Assembly: GCF_023935105.1 (NCBI RefSeq)
Contig: NZ_CP096040.1
Location: 1,426,001 to 1,490,000 of the forward strand
Source: Caulobacter segnis
GTDB taxonomy: Bacteria; Pseudomonadota; Alphaproteobacteria; Caulobacterales; Caulobacteraceae
Direction: 5' to 3'
Length of the DNA: 64,000 bases
Shown here: positions 63,440 to 64,000 of the stretch, in pieces
Layout of the letters: each line of letters opens with the position of its first letter
Numbering within the stretch: the first letter of the stretch is position 1
Notes under the pieces: generated by a model
Seen by the model: the letters and a program-made list of their open reading frames with translations, nothing else
Database searches by the model: none
What the model was told of the DNA's origin: nothing
Translations under genes and position numbers: made by a program

Positions 63440-64000
63440 ATGGGAAAAGGCTTCAAGGCCGCGATCGTCCTGACGAGCGCCTGCCTGGCGCTGTCGGGCG
63501 CCGGCGCCTCCTGGGCGGCGCCCGCCAAGGCCGCGCCGCCGCGCTATCTGGAAACCCCGCCGGGCGCCAAGCCGCGCGTGGTGATCACCGCCGACCCGGA
63601 GCTGGACGACTCCAACTCCCTGGTCCGCTATCTGCTCTACGCGCCCAGCTTCCGGACCGAGGGCCTGATCTACGCCAGCAGCCAGTTCCACTGGAAGGGC
63701 GACGGCAAGGGCGGGAAGGGCTTCGTGGCGGGGCGCGAGTACACCCGCGTCGGCCGTGAGATCTGTCCCTGCACGTCATGGCGCTGGGATCCCAAGGAGC
63801 GCTTCATCGACGACGCCCTGGACGCCTACGCCAAGGCCTATCCGAACCTAAAGGTCCACGATCCGGCCTATCCGACGCCGGCCGCCCTGCGGTCGAAGGT
63901 GCGGTGGGGTAATGTCGATTTCGATGGCGAGATGTCCAAGGACACCGACGGCTCGAACCTGATCAAGGCGCTGCTGCTGGATGACGAGGAGGCGCCGATC
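63440..64000 (+). CDS. Exported DUF1593 (nucleoside hydrolase-like) protein, second copy, cut by window end
   Basis: The first 187 codons of a protein that continues past the window. It has a signal peptide (about 1-27, SGAGASWAAPAK) and the domain opening VVITADPELDDSNSLVRYLLYA, matching SDIGNEPDDSESLVRLLLYA of the gene at 61067, with Asp52, Asp56 and Asp57 as metal ligands. The first motif reads DPELDD, so Asn is replaced by Glu. AGGGAAGGAA precedes the ATG. The two paralogs suggest a small glycoside or nucleoside scavenging cluster that continues to the right. Confidence 0.85.
   Translation, partial: MGKGFKAAIVLTSACLALSGAGASWAAPAKAAPPRYLETPPGAKPRVVITADPELDDSNSLVRYLLYAPSFRTEGLIYASSQFHWKGDGKGGKGFVAGREYTRVGREICPCTSWRWDPKERFIDDALDAYAKAYPNLKVHDPAYPTPAALRSKVRWGNVDFDGEMSKDTDGSNLIKALLLDDEEAPI

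Overview
The window looks like a chromosome segment from a Caulobacter-like alphaproteobacterium, with an integrated mobile island in the middle. The host DNA is very GC-rich. It carries three large TonB-dependent receptors, a FecI/FecR pair, the alphaproteobacterial type of D-mannonate dehydratase (ManD), an ExuT-like transporter and several exported carbohydrate enzymes. The species is inferred from gene content only.

Left host region (1-35400). A truncated MFS transporter is followed by a sigma factor / FecR / TonB-receptor signalling set and a periplasmic gamma-glutamyltransferase. A secreted M14 carboxypeptidase and a second TonB receptor come next, which suggests peptide scavenging. From about 14970 to 33200 lies a uronate-polysaccharide locus: GH105 hydrolase, alginate-lyase-fold lyase, GntR/FadR regulator, ManD, an unrecognised exported 621-residue protein, hexuronate MFS transporter, GH43 xylosidase, GH2 glucuronidase-like enzyme, and a third TonB receptor with a TetR regulator. 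An 11-base operator, TGGTCAnnCCA, recurs upstream of the lyase pair, gntR/manD, the unknown exported protein and the GH2 gene, so these probably form one GntR regulon for glucuronan or glucuronoxylan breakdown. TauD-, VOC-, DHFR-like-, YjbR- and MsrA-type genes are interspersed. Three copies of a roughly 120-base palindromic element are scattered through this region.

Island (35459-54644). It is inserted in the 3' end of a tRNA-Ser(GGA) gene and bounded by a 15-base direct repeat. A P4-type integrase lies at the far end, and repeated GGCCCCACTT boxes lie just inside both ends. Its mobilisation module is a MobA/TraA relaxase-helicase, TraC, TraD and a Ti/rhizobial-like oriT; there are no mating-pore genes, so it is probably a mobilisable rather than self-transmissible element. 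The cargo is visibly lower in GC. It includes a four-gene operon (N6-adenine methyltransferase, dual-GHKL ATPase, receiver-like protein with a Cys/His cluster, unknown protein), which is the best candidate here for an undescribed defence system, and a TrlF-type PHP-ATPase. A second tightly overlapped operon has two paralogous proteins with an RR-hydrophobic N-terminus, a HEPN-like protein and a sigma-region-4-like protein; an Xre regulator is transcribed divergently from it across a palindromic operator.

Right host region (54645-64000). It begins with the displaced tRNA terminator and an ABC-F ATPase. An HxlR regulator is divergent from an SDR/isomerase pair. An aromatic-acid-type MFS transporter, an IclR regulator, two DUF1593-type exported nucleoside-hydrolase-like proteins (the second cut by the window end) and a triosephosphate isomerase follow.
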